In this document: one piece after another, positions 62,285 through 64,000 of the stretch | How the letters are laid out: every line of letters starts with the position of its first letter | How positions within the stretch are numbered: position 1 is the first letter of the stretch | DNA from: Methylobacterium sp. WSM2598 | GTDB lineage: Bacteria; Pseudomonadota; Alphaproteobacteria; Rhizobiales; Beijerinckiaceae | Reading direction: 5' to 3' | NCBI RefSeq assembly: GCF_000379105.1 | Contig: NZ_KB900609.1 | Span: forward strand, 252,281 to 316,280 | DNA length: 64,000 nucleotides | The notes under the pieces: model-generated | The model's input: only the letters and a program-made list of their open reading frames with translations | Told to the model about the DNA's origin: nothing | The model's database searches: none | Position numbers and translations under genes: made by a program

Positions 62285-63208
62285 ATGGACGATCAGAATA
62301 TCGATACACTCTTTCAGCGACTGCTTCCCAAATTTGAGGCTTGGCTCGCCCTGCATAAGCCTTGGAAGCAAAATATGACAATTCCATCGACGGAGATCTG
62401 TCGCGTGGATCCATCCGCACCATTCATGCAATTCTCGACCTGTTCGGCGCGTGCTTTCTTTCATCCGGAATTCCAGAGAATCAGCAGGCTGATTAACGTC
62501 CCTCTTGATTTTCACCGTAAGTACTGGGAATGGGTGTTCTTGATCCACCAAGCCGAGACCGCCGGCGTGGTCGGGCCGGGGAAGCGGGGGCTGGTTTTCG
62601 GTGTTGGCCAGGAACCGCTGCCCGCCGTGTTCGCGCAGAAGGGATGCATCATCACCGCGACGGACGCGCCCACGGATATCGCGCAGAGCACGGGCTGGTC
62701 GAACAGCGATCAATTCGCTGAGGCACTCGCCACCCTTCCGGCCGGAACGATGGACCGAGCCGAGTTCGAGCGCTCGGTGGAATGGCGCGAGTGTGAGATG
62801 AATAACATCGATCCGGATTTCAAGGACTACGATTTCTGTTGGTCATCATGCTGCCTGGAGCATCTTGGTACTTTGAAAGCAGGCATGGATTTCAGCAAAA
62901 ATAGCGTCGTCAACACTCTCAAAGTCGGAGGCGTGGCGATCCACACGACCGAGTTTAACGTCAGTTCGAACACCAACACAGTGGAGAGCGGCCACACCGT
63001 CATCTATCGTCGCCAAGATCTTGAGCAGCTGATCGATGATGTGCGCGCTATGGGACACCAAATGAGTGACTTGAAAGTTGCACCCGACAGTCTCGTCATC
63101 GACAATTATGTGGATACCCCGCCATTCTCGCAGTTTCCGCACCTTAAGTTGATGCTTGAGGGCTACGTCTCGACGTCCGTAGGCCTTGTCATTCGCCGGA
63201 TGCATTGA
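62285..63208 (+). CDS. SAM-dependent methyltransferase-like protein, 307 aa
   Basis: Class I-like pattern: KRGLVFGVGQEPLPAVFAQK is motif I, IITATDAPTDIAQSTG the acidic second strand, YDFCWSSCCLEHLGTLKAGM motif IV with the EHLG often seen in such enzymes, and NTLKVGGVAIHTTEFNVSSN the next strand. Probably methylates a glycan or small molecule for the adjacent glycosyltransferases. ATG 62285 is chosen; ATG 62273 is also in frame. Confidence 0.7.
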   Translation: MDDQNIDTLFQRLLPKFEAWLALHKPWKQNMTIPSTEICRVDPSAPFMQFSTCSARAFFHPEFQRISRLINVPLDFHRKYWEWVFLIHQAETAGVVGPGKRGLVFGVGQEPLPAVFAQKGCIITATDAPTDIAQSTGWSNSDQFAEALATLPAGTMDRAEFERSVEWRECEMNNIDPDFKDYDFCWSSCCLEHLGTLKAGMDFSKNSVVNTLKVGGVAIHTTEFNVSSNTNTVESGHTVIYRRQDLEQLIDDVRAMGHQMSDLKVAPDSLVIDNYVDTPPFSQFPHLKLMLEGYVSTSVGLVIRRMH

Positions 63209-63439
63209 GATCGCCGAGGGAGTGCCGTCGGCCTTTTGCCCCGGTTCCAGCTACTGAACCGGTGCGGCCCGCGCGCGCTCGCCGCAGCCGAGTCGCGTCT
63301 TGCTCGTGCCGATCCATGACGAGGCGCCGCTTGCGCCGATCTCCCGGGCGACGGGTCGGGGCCGCACCACGGAAGGTGGATCCGTTCACGGATCGACGGC
63401 GGTCACGGCGCGCTCGTTCAGCGAGCGAGACCGCTCGGC

Positions 63440-63730
63440 GGGGCGCGACCGGGAAGGAGCACGGCATCGTCGCGCGGCCGGTCGCACCGGCCCGCGCGGG
63501 ACGCCGACGAGGGTCAGCGTGTCCTGGCCGAGCCGGTTCGCCTCAGCGCCGAACGCGTCGACGAGGCGCCGGCCGTTCTCACGCGTGATGCCTCAAGCCC
63601 CGGGGCGACAAGCCGGGACGGGGCGGCCGGCGGAGCAAGAGGCCGTCCAAGCCGCGGGACCTTTCGAGGACAGCCGCAAATGGTGCGGTATTCGGGCCCG
63701 TCCCTTGGCCGATAAGCGGTCCAGTGAAAG
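63440..63730 (-). pseudogene. Decayed relative of the 3052-3536 pseudogene
   Basis: On the minus strand ENGRRLVDAFGAEANRLGQD then TLTLVGVPRAG aligns with ENCRRFVDEFGAEAARLGWD and ALTLFSVHPQAG of the gene at 3.05-3.54 kb. TGPLIGQG and RSRGLDG upstream match TTGPIADP and WSRGLAS. Several frame changes and losses make it inactive. Confidence 0.55.
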
Positions 63731-64000
63731 TCTGGACAGAGAGGAAGCGGGCCGCGGTCACGCGCCTGTCAGCACATCTCGCAAACGTGCTGAGACGACG
63801 CAATCTCAATCACCGTGAGATGAGTGGTGCCCAGGGGCGGACTGCGCCTTCCTGTACAAAGATCCAGCAAAATCAGTAAGTTAGCAAGCTCCCTCAGGTT
63901 CGGTGTGTAGCACATCTGTGGCACAGACCTCAAGGCCGCTGCCGAGGTCGAAGCGCGTCCACCTCGGCCCCGAGACCACAGGCTCTACCTCCTCGCAAGC
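63731..64000. other. Right edge, no gene seen
   Basis: No supported frame in the last 270 bases. A gene may begin beyond the window. Confidence 0.35.

Noticed and set aside
1..64000. CRISPR array
   Set aside because: No regular direct repeats with unique spacers. The repeats at 12-99 are contiguous with no spacers.

Overview
The window reads as high-GC alphaproteobacterial DNA. The closest fit is the Methylobacterium/Methylorubrum group. Pointers to this are a DUF6894-type small protein, an EcfG-like general-stress sigma factor, a double KaiC protein overlapping a hybrid kinase, a betA-type GMC dehydrogenase, a soluble PAS chemoreceptor and a style of insertion sequences common in that genus. 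The assignment rests on gene style only, since no rRNA or tRNA was seen.

Layout. (1) 0-8 kb is an accessory, gene-poor stretch full of decay. It holds IS21-like end repeats, two small RiPP-like leader peptides, several frameshifted remnants, a three-gene module with a 27-aa hydrophobic peptide, and an IS3 copy broken by a 100-bp palindromic element. (2) 8-20 kb is mostly intact: choline-dehydrogenase-like BetA, a BtuF-like binding protein with two membrane proteins, a KaiC/hybrid histidine kinase pair, a RecD2 remnant, a PHA depolymerase and a PAS protein. (3) 20-24 kb is an IS/recombinase graveyard with two more copies of the 100-bp element, around a dodecin and a DUF985 cupin. (4) 24-30 kb carries a minus-strand set: FAH hydrolase, hydantoinase B and A, and a branched-chain-type binding protein. 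(5) 30-34 kb holds a truncated IS630 transposase, an epimerase and a broken integrase. (6) 34-39 kb has a double-PAS chemoreceptor, a sigma factor with a NepR-like N-terminus, the second copy of the three-gene module and small exported proteins. (7) 39-52 kb is a compact catabolic locus. A TetR gene, a polyamine-type ABC importer, an amidohydrolase and a G3E GTPase run leftward. An isochorismatase-type amidase and a second amidohydrolase run rightward from the same operator. A CocE-type hydrolase and a gamma-glutamyltransferase follow. (8) 52-57 kb has an NHLP-leader RiPP precursor, a DUF2380/3280-like exported protein, an LRR-kinase, tiny ORFs and a UDP-xylose synthase type SDR. (9) 58-63 kb is lower in GC and holds a split multidomain glycosyltransferase and a methyltransferase, a likely surface-glycan segment. 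(10) The right edge carries a decayed relative of the 3.1-kb pseudogene.

How the genes work together. The 39-52 kb locus looks like one substrate route: import of a cationic or amide-containing compound, then hydrolysis by two amidohydrolases, an isochorismatase-fold amidase, a CocE-type hydrolase and a gamma-glutamyltransferase, with a single divergent operator under TetR control. The hyuA/hyuB/FAH/livK set is a second nitrogen or ring-opening module. The most unusual structure is the duplicated [divergent ~84-aa protein]-[279-nt conserved spacer]-[27-aa membrane peptide]-[helical ~90-aa protein] module at 4.6-5.7 kb and 36.9-38.0 kb.
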